Notes: a model not told the origin generated them from the sequence alone. A stretch of 64,000 nucleotides of DNA from Aromatoleum tolulyticum (GCF_900156155.1 NZ_FTMD01000001.1:310001-374000); one strand, 5' to 3'; positions 35,098 through 44,617 are shown, numbered from the stretch's first letter. Made by a program: numbers and translations.

Positions 35098-36246
35098 ATG
35101 CGCCGCCTCCTCGCATGGCTGCTCGCAGCACTGGTGGCCGCCACCGCGGGCCTGATCGCGGGCGCGTCGAGCGTACATGCCCAGACGCGCCCGTCGTGCG
35201 AGCGTCTTCCGCTGGCCGAACGGGATACGGCGCGCAGACAGGGCGCCTGTACCGACGAGCCCCAGCCGGCGCGAAGTCCGGTCATCCCGCTGCCCGACCT
35301 GCGCCCTGAAATCCGCCCCGAGCGGCGCACCGCACCCGTCCCGCCCGCGTCCGAACCGGCGCCGCTCGTGTGGGTGCCGAGCTACATCGGCCGGCCCGCG
35401 GACGTCGCCCGGCGCGAACTGGCGCGCGAGTACCATCTCAGCGTGCGCACCGCGATCAGCGCCTCCAGCGCCGCGCGCGACGTGGTGATCGACCAGTCAC
35501 CGGTCGAAACGCGGGTGCCGACCGGAACGACGGTGACGCTGCACGTCTCGGACGCCTCCCTCGTCCGCGTCCCGGCGGTGGGCAAGCGCGACGAAGCGCT
35601 CGCCATGGCAATGCTGAGCAAGAGCGGTCTCCGTGCGAGCATCGCGCGGCAAGCGGCGCAGGCGCGCCCCGGCACCGTGGTTGCGCAAGACCCTGGAGCG
35701 GATTCCGAGGTGCCGCGTGGCAGCGTCGTGCGCCTGACGGTCGCGACCGAGCCGCCCCCGCCCGCGCAACCCGCAGCGCCGGAACCCCCACCCGCCGACA
35801 CGCCCCCGCCGCCCGAAGACGTCCCCGCGCCTCCAGCTCCCGAACCCGAACCGCCTGCCCCGCCCCCGCCTGCGCCCGAATCCCAGCCACCGCAGCAGCC
35901 ACCCACTGCACCGCCTCCGGAGCCGTCTGCGCCGGAACCTTCGTCGACCTTGCCGCCCCTGTCGCAGCCGGCTCCGCCCCCCGGACCCAGCCCGCTGTGG
36001 TGGTGGGTGCTCGTCCCCCTCCCCGCGGTGGGCGCCGCAGCGTGGTGGCTGCGGGCGCGCGGCACGGGCGGGCGCTCCCCGCTCTCCGTGAAACCGACGG
36101 TCCGCGCCAGCTTTGCCGGCCCCGCCGAACGTCCGCGCAGCACGCCGCTGGAGGGGCCGCCGCTGCGCGTCGAGATCGCCGTCACGCCCCTCCGAGCGGC
36201 GGCGCAACCGCGTGCCGACATATCACGGGAGCCCGGCCATGAGTGA
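35098..36246 (+). CDS. PASTA-domain, proline-rich envelope protein
   Basis: A 382-residue protein. A signal peptide (LLAWLLAALVAATAGLIAGA) is followed by a short spacer and two PASTA-like domains: VPSYIGRPADVARRELA to VTLHVSD, and VPAVGKRDEALAMAMLSKSG to VVRLTV. Next is a long proline/glutamate-rich linker (residues ~220-300), one transmembrane helix (PLWWWVLVPLPAVGAAAWW) and a basic cytoplasmic tail. PASTA domains usually bind peptidoglycan in Ser/Thr kinases or PBPs; a kinase-free anchored form is uncommon in betaproteobacteria. I start at the ATG at 35098, where the signal peptide begins. Its stop overlaps the next gene by 8 bp. Confidence 0.75.
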   Translation: MRRLLAWLLAALVAATAGLIAGASSVHAQTRPSCERLPLAERDTARRQGACTDEPQPARSPVIPLPDLRPEIRPERRTAPVPPASEPAPLVWVPSYIGRPADVARRELAREYHLSVRTAISASSAARDVVIDQSPVETRVPTGTTVTLHVSDASLVRVPAVGKRDEALAMAMLSKSGLRASIARQAAQARPGTVVAQDPGADSEVPRGSVVRLTVATEPPPPAQPAAPEPPPADTPPPPEDVPAPPAPEPEPPAPPPPAPESQPPQQPPTAPPPEPSAPEPSSTLPPLSQPAPPPGPSPLWWWVLVPLPAVGAAAWWLRARGTGGRSPLSVKPTVRASFAGPAERPRSTPLEGPPLRVEIAVTPLRAAAQPRADISREPGHE

Positions 36247-36796
36247 AACCGGCATCACCATCAGCCAGCTGCTCGACGTCGCCGCCGACGACCTCAAGGA
36301 CACGCTGCACGAGCACGTGCGCGCGCATGCCGCGCACGCCGACTTCCCGGCCACGCTGCTCGGCTTCGTCGCCGAGGAAGCGGCCGAGGCGGTTGCCGCA
36401 CAATTGCGCCTCGACGTCTTCGAACTCGTGTTCAAGGCGTGGGCGGCGGTCGACGAACTGCGCGAATACGCGGACCCGGCGAAGCACCCGCCCGGCGAGA
36501 GCGCGATCGTGCACTGGGGCAAGTGCCGCATCCGCGCCCCGCAGGCGATCGACATCCGCCTCGGCATCGCCGGGATCAGCCTGCCGGTGCTGCGGCTCAC
36601 GCTGGCGCTGGAGGCCGAATTCCACAGCCTCGCACTGACGATACGCGACGGCGCAATCCGCAAGCTCAGCCCCGGCACCGCGAGCGCCTCGGTCGCGCTG
36701 AAATACGGCGACGCGACCTTGATCCAACCATGCCGAACGCCCGAGATCGCATTCCGGCACGGCATCGAGTTCGAGCAGGGCCTGCGCATCGTGTGA
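36239..36796 (+). CDS. Hypothetical protein co-translated with the PASTA protein
   Basis: A 185-residue protein starting MSETGITISQLLDVAADDLK. It has a helical N-terminal half and a beta-rich second half (CRIRAPQAIDIRLGIAGISL). No signal peptide or membrane segment. The ATG lies inside the end of the PASTA gene, so translation is coupled and the two products may work together. I do not recognise the family. Confidence 0.7.
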   Translation: MSETGITISQLLDVAADDLKDTLHEHVRAHAAHADFPATLLGFVAEEAAEAVAAQLRLDVFELVFKAWAAVDELREYADPAKHPPGESAIVHWGKCRIRAPQAIDIRLGIAGISLPVLRLTLALEAEFHSLALTIRDGAIRKLSPGTASASVALKYGDATLIQPCRTPEIAFRHGIEFEQGLRIV

Positions 36797-36872
36797 CCCA
36801 CGCAGCGCGGGTAAGATGCCCGCATTCAACGCCGGCCGCCCCCGGCAGCCGGAAACGACAAGGAGAACCATC

Positions 36873-37298
36873 GTGGTCCTGCGCATTGTCCGCCTGGGCA
36901 CGCCGCGAGCGGCCGACGAAGGCCTGCGCATCGGCACCGTGCGGCGCCCGCCGCGCGGCGTGCCGAAAGCCGAGTTCGCATCGCGGAACTGGTACGACGT
37001 GTGGTATCCCAACCTCGCGCCCAGTGTCGACACGATGAAGCTCGCGCAGCAGGCGCAGCACACGCAGTCGCCCGCCGAGTGGCAGTCTTTCGTCAAGCGT
37101 TACCGCGCCGAGATGGCGACGCCCGACAACAGCCGCTCGCTCGACGTGCTGGCCGCACTCTCGCAGCAGACGAATTTCTCGGTCGGCTGCTACTGCGCCG
37201 ACGAGGCGCACTGCCACCGCTCGGTGTTGCGCGCGCTGCTTGCCGAGCACGGCGCCGCGATCGCCCCTGCCGCATCTGAAACCGACCACACGACCTGA
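36873..37298 (+). CDS. DUF488 family protein
   Basis: A 141-residue protein with the DUF488 pattern: LGTPRAADEGLRIGTVRRPP, NWYDVWYPNLAPS, and the cysteine motif VGCYCADEAHCHRSVLRALL near the C-terminus. The start is a GTG at 36873, 7 bases after AGGAG (36861-36865). DUF488 proteins are widespread and of unknown biochemical function. Confidence 0.85.
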   Translation: MVLRIVRLGTPRAADEGLRIGTVRRPPRGVPKAEFASRNWYDVWYPNLAPSVDTMKLAQQAQHTQSPAEWQSFVKRYRAEMATPDNSRSLDVLAALSQQTNFSVGCYCADEAHCHRSVLRALLAEHGAAIAPAASETDHTT

Positions 37299-37312
37299 AC
37301 CACCGCAATGAT

Positions 37313-37339
37313 GCCCCGCCGCACACTATACGGCGGGGC
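37313..37339. terminator. Bidirectional hairpin between convergent genes
   Basis: GCCCCGCCG (37313-37321) pairs with CGGCGGGGC (37331-37339) around a 9-base loop in the 52-bp gap between converging DUF488 and subtilase genes. There is no U-run on either strand. Confidence 0.55.
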
Positions 37340-37350
37340 TGAGGCCGCAA

Positions 37351-38490
37351 TCAGCGGTGGCAGATCGGGTCGGGATCACCGTCCGGATCGCCGCTGGCGC
37401 TGCCGCTGAAGGTCGGCGTGCCCAGCAGGAGGATTCCCGCAACGTGGGGCGCGGCCATCGAAGTACCGGAAAAGGTCGTGACGCCGCCGCCGTTCTTCGT
37501 CGACACGATGTTCACACCCGGCGCAGCGCAGTCGACGGGCGGATTGCCGTAGTTCGAAAACCACGCGAAGGTATTGCTTCCATCGATCGCCGACACCGTG
37601 TAGATGTTCGGACCGGTGGCGCTGGCCGGCGAATACTTCGCCGCATCGTCGCTCTCGTTGCCCGCCGCGAGTGCGAACCGTATCCCTTTCTCGGCAGCCC
37701 GTACGACCGCATCGTTGAGCGCTGCGCTGTACCCCCCGCCCAGGCTCATGTTCGCGACGTCGCCCACTCCCCCCTTCGATGCGACGTAGTCGATCCCCTT
37801 GATCACGCCGGAGTAGCTTCCGGAGCCGCTGTTGTCCAGCACGCGCACTGCGACCAGCGTGGCGCCGGCTGCGACGCCGACGACGTCGCAGCCGTTGTTA
37901 AGCGCTCCGATCGTGCCGGCGACATGGGTGCCGTGGCCGTTGCCGTCGTCCGCCGAGGTCTTGCCGCGCAGCAGGAAGCTGGCGCTGCGCTCCCGGTCAA
38001 CGACCAGGTCCGGGTGCTCGAAATCGATACCCGTGTCGATGACCCACGCGGTGCGGCCCGTGCCGTCGCCGGCCCCGCCTACCCGCGTGACGCCCCACGG
38101 AATCTGCGCGGTGGTGCAGGGATAGGCCGCGGCCGTGCCCGGCTTGCCGAAGGCGTAGGCGATCGCATCGGGTTCGTAGGACGCGATCAGCGGGTTGGCC
38201 GCGAGCAGGCGCGCGGCGGCCTCGTCGGGCAGCTTCGCCGCGAAACCCTTGATCGATGCGGTATAGGTGTGGGTGACCCTGCCGCCCGCCCCCGCCGCGA
38301 GCGCGTTGGCGTGGCGCGCCACCTCGTTCGCGGGAACATCGTCGCGCAGCACGAAGATGAAGCTGTTGCGTACCTCTTCGCGCACTTCCACCGACACGCC
38401 GAGATTCCCCGGCTGCGCCTGGGCCGCGACACCGGCGGGCAAACCGGCAAGACTGCAGATCACGGTCGCCGCAAGTATTCCGTTCCTCAT
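37351..38490 (-). CDS. Secreted subtilisin-like serine protease (S8) with I9 propeptide
   Basis: A 379-residue preproprotease. Signal peptide MRNGILAATVICSLAGLPAG is followed by an I9-type propeptide (FIFVLRDDVPANEVARHANA to IASYEPDAIAYAF) and the S8 catalytic domain. The triad is D in TAWVIDTGIDFEHPDL, H in NGHGTHVAGTIGALNN and S in FSGTSMAAPHVAGILL. The C-terminus ends GDPDGDPDPICHR without an extra anchoring domain, so it is probably secreted. GGAGCAGAAA precedes the ATG at 38490. Confidence 0.92.
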   Translation of the reverse strand: MRNGILAATVICSLAGLPAGVAAQAQPGNLGVSVEVREEVRNSFIFVLRDDVPANEVARHANALAAGAGGRVTHTYTASIKGFAAKLPDEAAARLLAANPLIASYEPDAIAYAFGKPGTAAAYPCTTAQIPWGVTRVGGAGDGTGRTAWVIDTGIDFEHPDLVVDRERSASFLLRGKTSADDGNGHGTHVAGTIGALNNGCDVVGVAAGATLVAVRVLDNSGSGSYSGVIKGIDYVASKGGVGDVANMSLGGGYSAALNDAVVRAAEKGIRFALAAGNESDDAAKYSPASATGPNIYTVSAIDGSNTFAWFSNYGNPPVDCAAPGVNIVSTKNGGGVTTFSGTSMAAPHVAGILLLGTPTFSGSASGDPDGDPDPICHR

Positions 38491-38698
38491 TTTCTGCTCC
38501 GTTCTATGGCTGGGCGGGGACACCGCTCCGCATGGCACGGACGGATGCGCCCATAACGATTCAATTCTGGTCGCAAACGCCGCCCTGCGCGAGCGAAATC
38601 CTCGCAATCTTGCGGCGTCGCGCACGTTAGCGCAAACATTTTGATGTCATAATTTGTATGGATTGTGCAACACCCCCATCGCATATCCTGGAGCGACA

Positions 38699-39172
38699 AT
38701 GGACCGGCATATCCACTCGGCACAGAGCAAGGCGGAAGAAGCCTTCGACGGGGGGTTGTATTGCGCCGAAAGCGTGGTGCGGGCGCTCGTGGGCACGAGC
38801 GCGGACGCGGACCTGTTGACGCGCGCCGCCACGGGATTCTGCAGCGGCATGGCGCGCACTTGCGGGCCCTGCGGCGCGCTGAGCGGCGGCATCATCGGCA
38901 TCGGCCACGTGCTGGGCCGCGCACACGCCGGCAAACCGGTCGCCGCAGCCTACGGGGCGGTGCAGGAGCTGATCGGCGAGTTCGAGCGCATCTTCGGCGC
39001 GCGCGACTGCAACCGGCTGCTCGGCTGCGACCTGGGCAGCCCGGAGGGCCAGACGATCTTCCGCGAGCAGCAGCTGCACCGGCGCTGCCGCGAAATCACC
39101 GCACTCGCGGCGGAACTGGCGACCACCGCGATCGCCCGCCACCTGCAGCCGGCCGAGCCGGCCGGAGCCTGA
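38699..39172 (+). CDS. C_GCAxxG_C_C family redox-type protein
   Basis: A 157-residue cysteine-rich protein: FDGGLYCAESVVRALVG, GFCSGMARTCGPCGALSGG and RDCNRLLGCDLGSPEG. The arrangement fits the C_GCAxxG_C_C family, thought to bind metal or carry redox-active cysteines; function unproven. GGAG precedes the ATG at 38699 by 6 bases. The 208-bp divergent gap with the subtilase is AT-rich around 38640-38665. Confidence 0.8.
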   Translation: MDRHIHSAQSKAEEAFDGGLYCAESVVRALVGTSADADLLTRAATGFCSGMARTCGPCGALSGGIIGIGHVLGRAHAGKPVAAAYGAVQELIGEFERIFGARDCNRLLGCDLGSPEGQTIFREQQLHRRCREITALAAELATTAIARHLQPAEPAGA

Positions 39173-39215
39173 AGGCGGCCGGGCGGGACGGCCGGTCGCA
39201 CTGGCCCTCGGGTGC

Positions 39216-40082
39216 TTACTCGATGTTCTGGACCTGCTCGCGCATCTGCTCGATCAGCACCTTCATCTCCATCGCGATGCCGGTGACCTCGGTCGCGGAG
39301 GATTTCGACGCGAGCGTGTTGGCCTCGCGGTTGAGTTCCTGCATCAGGAAGTCGAGGCGCTTGCCGGCGGCGCCGCCGGCCTTGAGGATGCGCTGCACCT
39401 CGTCGATGTGCGCGGTCAGGCGCGACAGCTCCTCGGCGACGTCGATGCGCTGGGCGAAGAGGGCGACCTCCTGGCGGATGCGGTCCTCGTCGAGCGAGGC
39501 GACCGCTTCGCGCAGGCGTGTCGTGAGCTTCTCCTGGTACTCGGCGACCAGCTCGGGGACGCGCGGCTGGGCCTGGGCAACGAGCTCGCGCATGCGGTCG
39601 AGGCGCTCGCGGATCATCGCCGCGAGCTTGTCGCCCTCGCGGCGCCGCGTCGCGACCAGTTCGTCGAGCGCAGCCTTGGCGAGTTCGATCACGGCCGGCT
39701 GCAGCTCGTCGAAGCCGACGCTGTCGTCGGCGAGCATGCCGGGCCAGCGCAGGATCTCGGCCACCGACAGGTGCGCGGCGTCGTGCATGTGGTCGCGCAC
39801 GCGGGTTTCGGCGTCGCGCAACTGGTCGAGCAGCGCGGCGTTGAGGGCGAGACTGCGCGGGGCGGCGCCGTTGGTCTGCAGATTCAGGCGGCATTCGACC
39901 TTGCCGCGCGTCAGGCGCGCGGAAATCAGCTCTCGGATCGCCGGTTCGGCCTGGCGCAGTTCGTCGCCGATGCGGAAAAACAGGTCGAGATAGCGCGAAT
40001 TCACGCTGCGCAGCTCGAGGTGGATGCTGACGCGACCGAGGTCGCGGGTCTGCACGGCGAAGCCGGTCATGCTGTGGATCAT
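39216..40082 (-). CDS. yicC: YicC family endoribonuclease-like protein
   Basis: A 288-residue protein with the YicC N-terminus MIHSMTGFAVQTRDLG and ELRSVNSRYLDLFFRI, and the C-terminal SRLTAHIDEVQRILKAGGAA and LDFLMQELNREANTLASKSS. E. coli YicC has been described as a ribonuclease affecting sRNA levels. Divergent from the Ser/Thr kinase gene. Confidence 0.92.
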   Translation of the reverse strand: MIHSMTGFAVQTRDLGRVSIHLELRSVNSRYLDLFFRIGDELRQAEPAIRELISARLTRGKVECRLNLQTNGAAPRSLALNAALLDQLRDAETRVRDHMHDAAHLSVAEILRWPGMLADDSVGFDELQPAVIELAKAALDELVATRRREGDKLAAMIRERLDRMRELVAQAQPRVPELVAEYQEKLTTRLREAVASLDEDRIRQEVALFAQRIDVAEELSRLTAHIDEVQRILKAGGAAGKRLDFLMQELNREANTLASKSSATEVTGIAMEMKVLIEQMREQVQNIE

Positions 40083-40175
40083 TGGTCGTGTCTCCGGGAA
40101 CCCGCCGCGATCCTGTACACTGCGGGTTCCGAACAAGAAAATGCCGCGGAAAGCCGGGTTCCAGCCTTCCTCCAA

Positions 40176-41126
40176 ATGTCTGCGCAAACAAACTGCCCTC
40201 TTCCCGCCGGTTTCCAGCTGGACCAGTACCGGATCGAGCGGCAGCTTTCGCTGGGCGGCTTCTCCATCGTCTACCTCGCCAACGACCAGGAAGGCACTCC
40301 GGTCGCGATCAAGGAGTACCTGCCCAACTCGCTCGCCTTGCGCAAGGAAGGCGAATTCGAACCGCAGGTTTCCGAGGAGCACTTGCCCGCGTTCCGCTAC
40401 GGGATGAAGTGCTTTTTCGAAGAAGGCCGCTCGCTCGCGAAACTGATGCACCCCAACGTCGTGCAGGTGCTGAATTTCTTTCGCGCCAACGCCACAGTTT
40501 ACATGGTGATGAAGTTCGAGCGCGGGCGCACGCTGCACGACTATATCCAGAAACACCGCGGCGAGGTGAGCGAACGCTTCATCCGCGTGGTGTTCACGCG
40601 CATGCTGAACGGCCTGCGCGAGGTGCATGCGCACAAGCTGCTGCATCTGGACATCAAGCCGTCGAACATCTACCTGCGCAACGACGGCACGCCGGTGCTG
40701 CTGGATTTCGGCGCGGCGCGGCAGACGCTGATGAGCGACCAGCCCATCCTGAAGCCGATGTACACGCCCGGCTTCGCATCGCCCGAACAGTTCGAGCACC
40801 GCGACGCGCTGGGGCCGTGGAGCGACATCTACAGCGTCGGCGCGAGCCTGCACGCGTGCGTCACCGGCAGCCCGCCGCAGCGCTCGGACGAGCGCATCAA
40901 GCACGACACCTTCGTGCCGCTGCGCAGGACGCACGGCGCACAGTATTCCCCGCAGCTGCTGGACACCATCGACTGGTGCCTGAAGCTCGACCCGTTGGCA
41001 CGCCCGCAGAGCGTGTATTCGCTGCAGAAGGCGCTGATCCGCCGCGACGACGGCGGCGACACGGTGCATGCGGGGCTGTTCGGCGACCTCGGCGCACGGC
41101 TGAAGTCGTTTATCGGACGTACATAA
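40176..41126 (+). CDS. Ser/Thr protein kinase (Hanks type)
   Basis: A 316-residue soluble kinase. Gly-rich loop LSLGGFSIVYLAND, VAIKEYLP lysine, catalytic loop LHLDIKPSNIYL and DFG in LLDFGAARQ are all present, followed by the activation segment TPGFASPEQF. It lacks membrane or PASTA domains. The next gene, 14 bp downstream, is a PP2C phosphatase, so the two form a kinase/phosphatase signalling pair. Substrates unknown; the following rph-rdgB-hemW genes are housekeeping. Confidence 0.9.
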   Translation: MSAQTNCPLPAGFQLDQYRIERQLSLGGFSIVYLANDQEGTPVAIKEYLPNSLALRKEGEFEPQVSEEHLPAFRYGMKCFFEEGRSLAKLMHPNVVQVLNFFRANATVYMVMKFERGRTLHDYIQKHRGEVSERFIRVVFTRMLNGLREVHAHKLLHLDIKPSNIYLRNDGTPVLLDFGAARQTLMSDQPILKPMYTPGFASPEQFEHRDALGPWSDIYSVGASLHACVTGSPPQRSDERIKHDTFVPLRRTHGAQYSPQLLDTIDWCLKLDPLARPQSVYSLQKALIRRDDGGDTVHAGLFGDLGARLKSFIGRT

Positions 41127-41140
41127 GGAAGGAAGCGACC

Positions 41141-42058
41141 GTGAAGTTCACGATCTACCAGGAAAGCCGCATCGGCCGGCGCAAGAACAACCAGGACCGG
41201 CTCGCCTACAGCTATTCGCGCGACGCGTTGCTGATGGTGGTGGCCGACGGCATGGGCGGGCACCTCCACGGCGAGGTCGCCTCGCACATCTGCGTGCAGT
41301 TCATCACCGAGGCGTTCCAGCGCGACGCGCGGCCGGTGCTGCAGGATCCCTCGATGTTCCTGTCGCGCGCGCTGACCAACGCCCACAATGCCATCCTCGA
41401 CTACGCCTTCGACAAGAACCTCGAAGAGGCGCCGCGCACGACGGTGGTTGCGTGCATCGTGCAGGACGGCTTCGCCTACTGGGCGCACGCCGGCGACTCG
41501 CGCCTGTACGTGCTGCGCCAGGGCAGGATCGCGATGCACACGCGCGACCATTCGCGCGTACAGCTGATGATGGACCAGGGCCTTCTCAATGCCGAGGAGG
41601 CCGCGCGCCATCCGGGGCGCAACCGGGTGTATAGCTGCCTCGGCGGCAACCACGCACCGCAGGTCGAATTCTCCAAGCGCCTGCCGCTGCGCGATGGCGA
41701 CGTGCTCGCGCTATGCACCGACGGGGTGTGGGGGCCGCTCGGCGATGTCGCGCTGACCGCGGGGCTGTCGGAGCCCGACATCATGCAGGCGGTCCCTGCC
41801 CTGCTGAGCCGCGCCGAGGAGCTTGCGGGGCAGAGTTGCGACAACCTGTCGATGATCGCGATGCGCTGGCACGACGACGCCACCGAGCCGCACGCCGACG
41901 CGGTATCGACGCAGACGATGGCGCTCGACAACTTCACGACGCAGCTCGAGAGCTTCGACACCTCGCGCACGCCCGCTTCACGCTACGACATCAGCGACGA
42001 CGACATCGAAAAGGCGATTTCCGAAATCAACGCCGCCATCCAGAAGTTCAGCAAATAG
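41141..42058 (+). CDS. PP2C-type Ser/Thr phosphatase
   Basis: A 305-residue PPM phosphatase starting at GTG after AAGGAAGGAAG. Motifs are RRKNNQDRLAYSY, MVVADGMGGHLHGE, WAHAGDSRLYVLRQGRIAMH and LCTDGVWGPL with SCDNLSMIAM, which carry the metal-binding aspartates. A C-terminal tail of ~60 residues (ADAVSTQTMALDNFTTQLES) rich in Ser/Thr follows the domain and could be a phosphorylation target. Partner of the kinase just upstream. Confidence 0.9.
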   Translation: MKFTIYQESRIGRRKNNQDRLAYSYSRDALLMVVADGMGGHLHGEVASHICVQFITEAFQRDARPVLQDPSMFLSRALTNAHNAILDYAFDKNLEEAPRTTVVACIVQDGFAYWAHAGDSRLYVLRQGRIAMHTRDHSRVQLMMDQGLLNAEEAARHPGRNRVYSCLGGNHAPQVEFSKRLPLRDGDVLALCTDGVWGPLGDVALTAGLSEPDIMQAVPALLSRAEELAGQSCDNLSMIAMRWHDDATEPHADAVSTQTMALDNFTTQLESFDTSRTPASRYDISDDDIEKAISEINAAIQKFSK

Positions 42059-42070
42059 GAAACAACCCGC

Positions 42071-42790
42071 ATGCGCCCGAGCCACCGCCACGCCGACGAA
42101 CTGCGTATCGTCCGGATCACCCGCAACTTCACCTGCCACGCCGAAGGCTCGGTGCTGGTCGAATTCGGCGCGACGCGCGTGCTGTGCACGGCCAGCATCG
42201 ATGAGTCCGTGCCGCCTTTCCTGCGCGGCAAGGGCCGGGGCTGGGTGACCGCCGAGTACGGCATGCTGCCGCGCTCGACCCACACGCGCAGCGCGCGCGA
42301 GGCCGCCAAGGGCAAGCAGAGCGGGCGCACGCAGGAGATCCAGCGCCTGATCGGGCGCAGCCTGCGCGCGGTGGTCGACCTCGCCGCGCTGGGCGAGCGC
42401 CAGATCATCGTCGACTGCGATGTGCTGCAGGCCGACGGCGGCACGCGCACCGCGGCGATCACCGGGGCCTGCGTCGCCGTGCATGACGCGATCGCGAAAC
42501 TGATCGCCGCCGGCAAGCTCGCCGCGAGCCCGATGCGCGACTTCGTCGCCGCGGTGTCGGTGGGCATCCACAAGGGCGTGCCGGTGCTGGACCTCGACTA
42601 CGCGGAGGATTCCGACTGCGACACCGACATGAACGTCGTGATGACCGGCGCCGGCGGTTTCGTCGAGGTGCAGGGCACGGCCGAGGGCACCCCCTTCACG
42701 CGCAAGGAACTCGACGCGCTGCTGGCACTCGCAGAAGGAGGCATTCGCCAGCTGTTCGCCGCGCAGCGCGCGGCCATTGCGGAGCAGTGA
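42071..42790 (+). CDS. rph: Ribonuclease PH
   Basis: A 239-residue phosphorolytic exoribonuclease with [60 protein letters not shown] and [20 protein letters not shown], the last carrying the catalytic Asp pair. It trims the 3' ends of tRNA precursors. Followed by rdgB and hemW in a common betaproteobacterial order. Confidence 0.96.
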   Translation: MRPSHRHADELRIVRITRNFTCHAEGSVLVEFGATRVLCTASIDESVPPFLRGKGRGWVTAEYGMLPRSTHTRSAREAAKGKQSGRTQEIQRLIGRSLRAVVDLAALGERQIIVDCDVLQADGGTRTAAITGACVAVHDAIAKLIAAGKLAASPMRDFVAAVSVGIHKGVPVLDLDYAEDSDCDTDMNVVMTGAGGFVEVQGTAEGTPFTRKELDALLALAEGGIRQLFAAQRAAIAEQ

Positions 42791-42794
42791 CACG

Positions 42795-43391
42795 ATGAGC
42801 AAACGACTCGTACTCGCGAGCAACAACGCCAAGAAGGCCGCCGAGATGGCGGCGCTGCTGGCGCCGCTGGGCATCGAGGTGGTGCCGCAGTCGGCCTTCG
42901 ACATCCCGGAGGCGGAGGAGCCGCACGACACCTTCGTCGAGAACGCGCTCGCGAAGGCGCGCCACGCCGCCAGGCTGAGCGGCCTGCCGGCGGTCGCGGA
43001 CGATTCGGGCCTGTGCGTGGTGGCGCTGGGCGGCGCGCCGGGCGTGCAGTCGGCGCGTTATGCGGGCGAACCGAAGTCCGACGCGCGCAACAACGCGCTG
43101 CTGATCGAGCGCCTCACCGACGTCAGCGACCGGCGCGCCTTCTTTTACTCGGTGGTCGTGCTGGTGCGCCATGCGGACGACCCGCGCCCGCTGATCGCCG
43201 ATGGCGAATGGCACGGTGCGATCCTCGACGCGCCGCGCGGCGAGGCCGGCTTCGGCTACGACCCGCTGTTCTACGTCCCGCAGCTGGGCCAGACCGCCGC
43301 GGAACTCGACGCCAAGCTCAAGAACACGCTGAGCCACCGCGGCGCGGCGATGCGCCACCTGCTGTCGAGGCTGGAAACCGACCCGCTGTGA
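42795..43391 (+). CDS. rdgB: XTP/dITP diphosphatase (non-canonical purine NTPase)
   Basis: A 198-residue Ham1/RdgB protein: LVLASNNAKKAAEMAALL, AVADDSGLCVVALGGAPGVQ and GEAGFGYDPLFYVPQLGQT. It removes ITP and XTP to protect DNA. I start at ATG 42795, just after the rph stop, rather than the ATG inside rph. Its stop overlaps the hemW start (GTGA). Confidence 0.95.
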   Translation: MSKRLVLASNNAKKAAEMAALLAPLGIEVVPQSAFDIPEAEEPHDTFVENALAKARHAARLSGLPAVADDSGLCVVALGGAPGVQSARYAGEPKSDARNNALLIERLTDVSDRRAFFYSVVVLVRHADDPRPLIADGEWHGAILDAPRGEAGFGYDPLFYVPQLGQTAAELDAKLKNTLSHRGAAMRHLLSRLETDPL

Positions 43392-44614
43392 ACGAACGCC
43401 GCATCATCCCGCTCGCGGTCGCGCCGGCCGCAGGCAAGGCGTCGGGCGACCTGCCGGAACGACCGCAGCTCGCCTCCCCGCCGCCGCTCGCGCTGTACGT
43501 GCATTACCCGTGGTGCGTGAAGAAGTGCCCGTACTGCGACTTCAACTCGCACGCCCCGCGCGGCGGCGAGATCCCCGAGGCGGCCTACATCGACGCGCTG
43601 CTCACCGACCTCGAAAGCGCCCTGCCGCAGGTGTGGGGGCGGCGCGTGCATTCGATCTTCTTCGGCGGCGGCACCCCCAGCCTGATGTCGGCGCAGGGGC
43701 TGGACCGGCTGCTGACCGGGATCCGCACGCTGCTGCCGCTCGACCCGATGGCCGAGGTGACGCTGGAGGCCAACCCCGGCACCGTCGAGGCAGCCCGCTT
43801 CCGCGACTTTCGCGCGGCCGGCGTGAACCGCCTGTCGCTGGGCATCCAGAGCTTCGACGACCGCCGGCTCGTCCGCCTCGGCCGCATCCACGGCGGCGAC
43901 GAGGCGCGCCGGGCGATCGACACGGCGCTCGCGCACTTCGAGCGCGTGAACCTCGACCTGATGTACGCGCTACCCGAGCAGACTCTCGCCGAAGCGCTCG
44001 CCGACCTCGACACCGCGCTGGCCTTCGGCGTCACGCACCTGTCGTGCTACCACCTGACGCTGGAGCCCAACACGCCCTTCGCGCACGAACCGCCGCCGCT
44101 GCCCGACGACGACCTGTCCGCCGACATGCAGGAGGCGATCGAAGAACGGCTCGCCGGCGCGGGCTTCCGCCATTACGAGACCTCGGCCTTCGCGAAGCCG
44201 GGCCAGGAGTGCCGCCACAACCTCAACTACTGGACCTTCGGCGACTACCTCGGCATCGGCGCCGGCGCGCACGGCAAGCTGTCGAGCCACGCGGGCATCG
44301 TGCGCGAGATGCGCCACAAGCACCCCGCGCGCTACCTCGAAGGCGCGCAGCGGCGCGAGTTCGTGCAGGAACGCCGCGAGGTCGGTGTCGCGGAGCTGCC
44401 CTTCGAGTTCATGATGAACGCGCTGCGGCTCACCGGCGGCTTCCCGCGCCGGCTGTTCGCCGAGCGCACGGGCCTGCCCTTCGCCGCGATCGAGACGGAG
44501 CTGATCGCGGCGCGGCAGCGCGGGCTGGTGCAGGTCGACGGCGACGAGATCCGCCCCAGCGAACAGGGGCGGCGCTTCCTCAACGACCTGCTGACGCTGT
44601 TCCTGCGCGATTAG
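43388..44614 (+). CDS. hemW: Radical SAM heme chaperone HemW
   Basis: A 408-residue radical SAM protein, GTG start overlapping the rdgB stop. The cluster motif CVKKCPYCDFNSHAPRGG (CxxxCxxC) is followed by FFGGGTPSLMSAQGLDRLLT, NRLSLGIQSFDDRRL and YHLTLEPNTPFAHEPPPLP. The additional cysteine after the motif, typical of CPO enzymes (CxxxCxxCxC), is replaced by F, which fits HemW rather than HemN. HemW delivers heme to respiratory enzymes. Confidence 0.9.
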   Translation: MNERRIIPLAVAPAAGKASGDLPERPQLASPPPLALYVHYPWCVKKCPYCDFNSHAPRGGEIPEAAYIDALLTDLESALPQVWGRRVHSIFFGGGTPSLMSAQGLDRLLTGIRTLLPLDPMAEVTLEANPGTVEAARFRDFRAAGVNRLSLGIQSFDDRRLVRLGRIHGGDEARRAIDTALAHFERVNLDLMYALPEQTLAEALADLDTALAFGVTHLSCYHLTLEPNTPFAHEPPPLPDDDLSADMQEAIEERLAGAGFRHYETSAFAKPGQECRHNLNYWTFGDYLGIGAGAHGKLSSHAGIVREMRHKHPARYLEGAQRREFVQERREVGVAELPFEFMMNALRLTGGFPRRLFAERTGLPFAAIETELIAARQRGLVQVDGDEIRPSEQGRRFLNDLLTLFLRD

Positions 44615-44617
44615 CGC

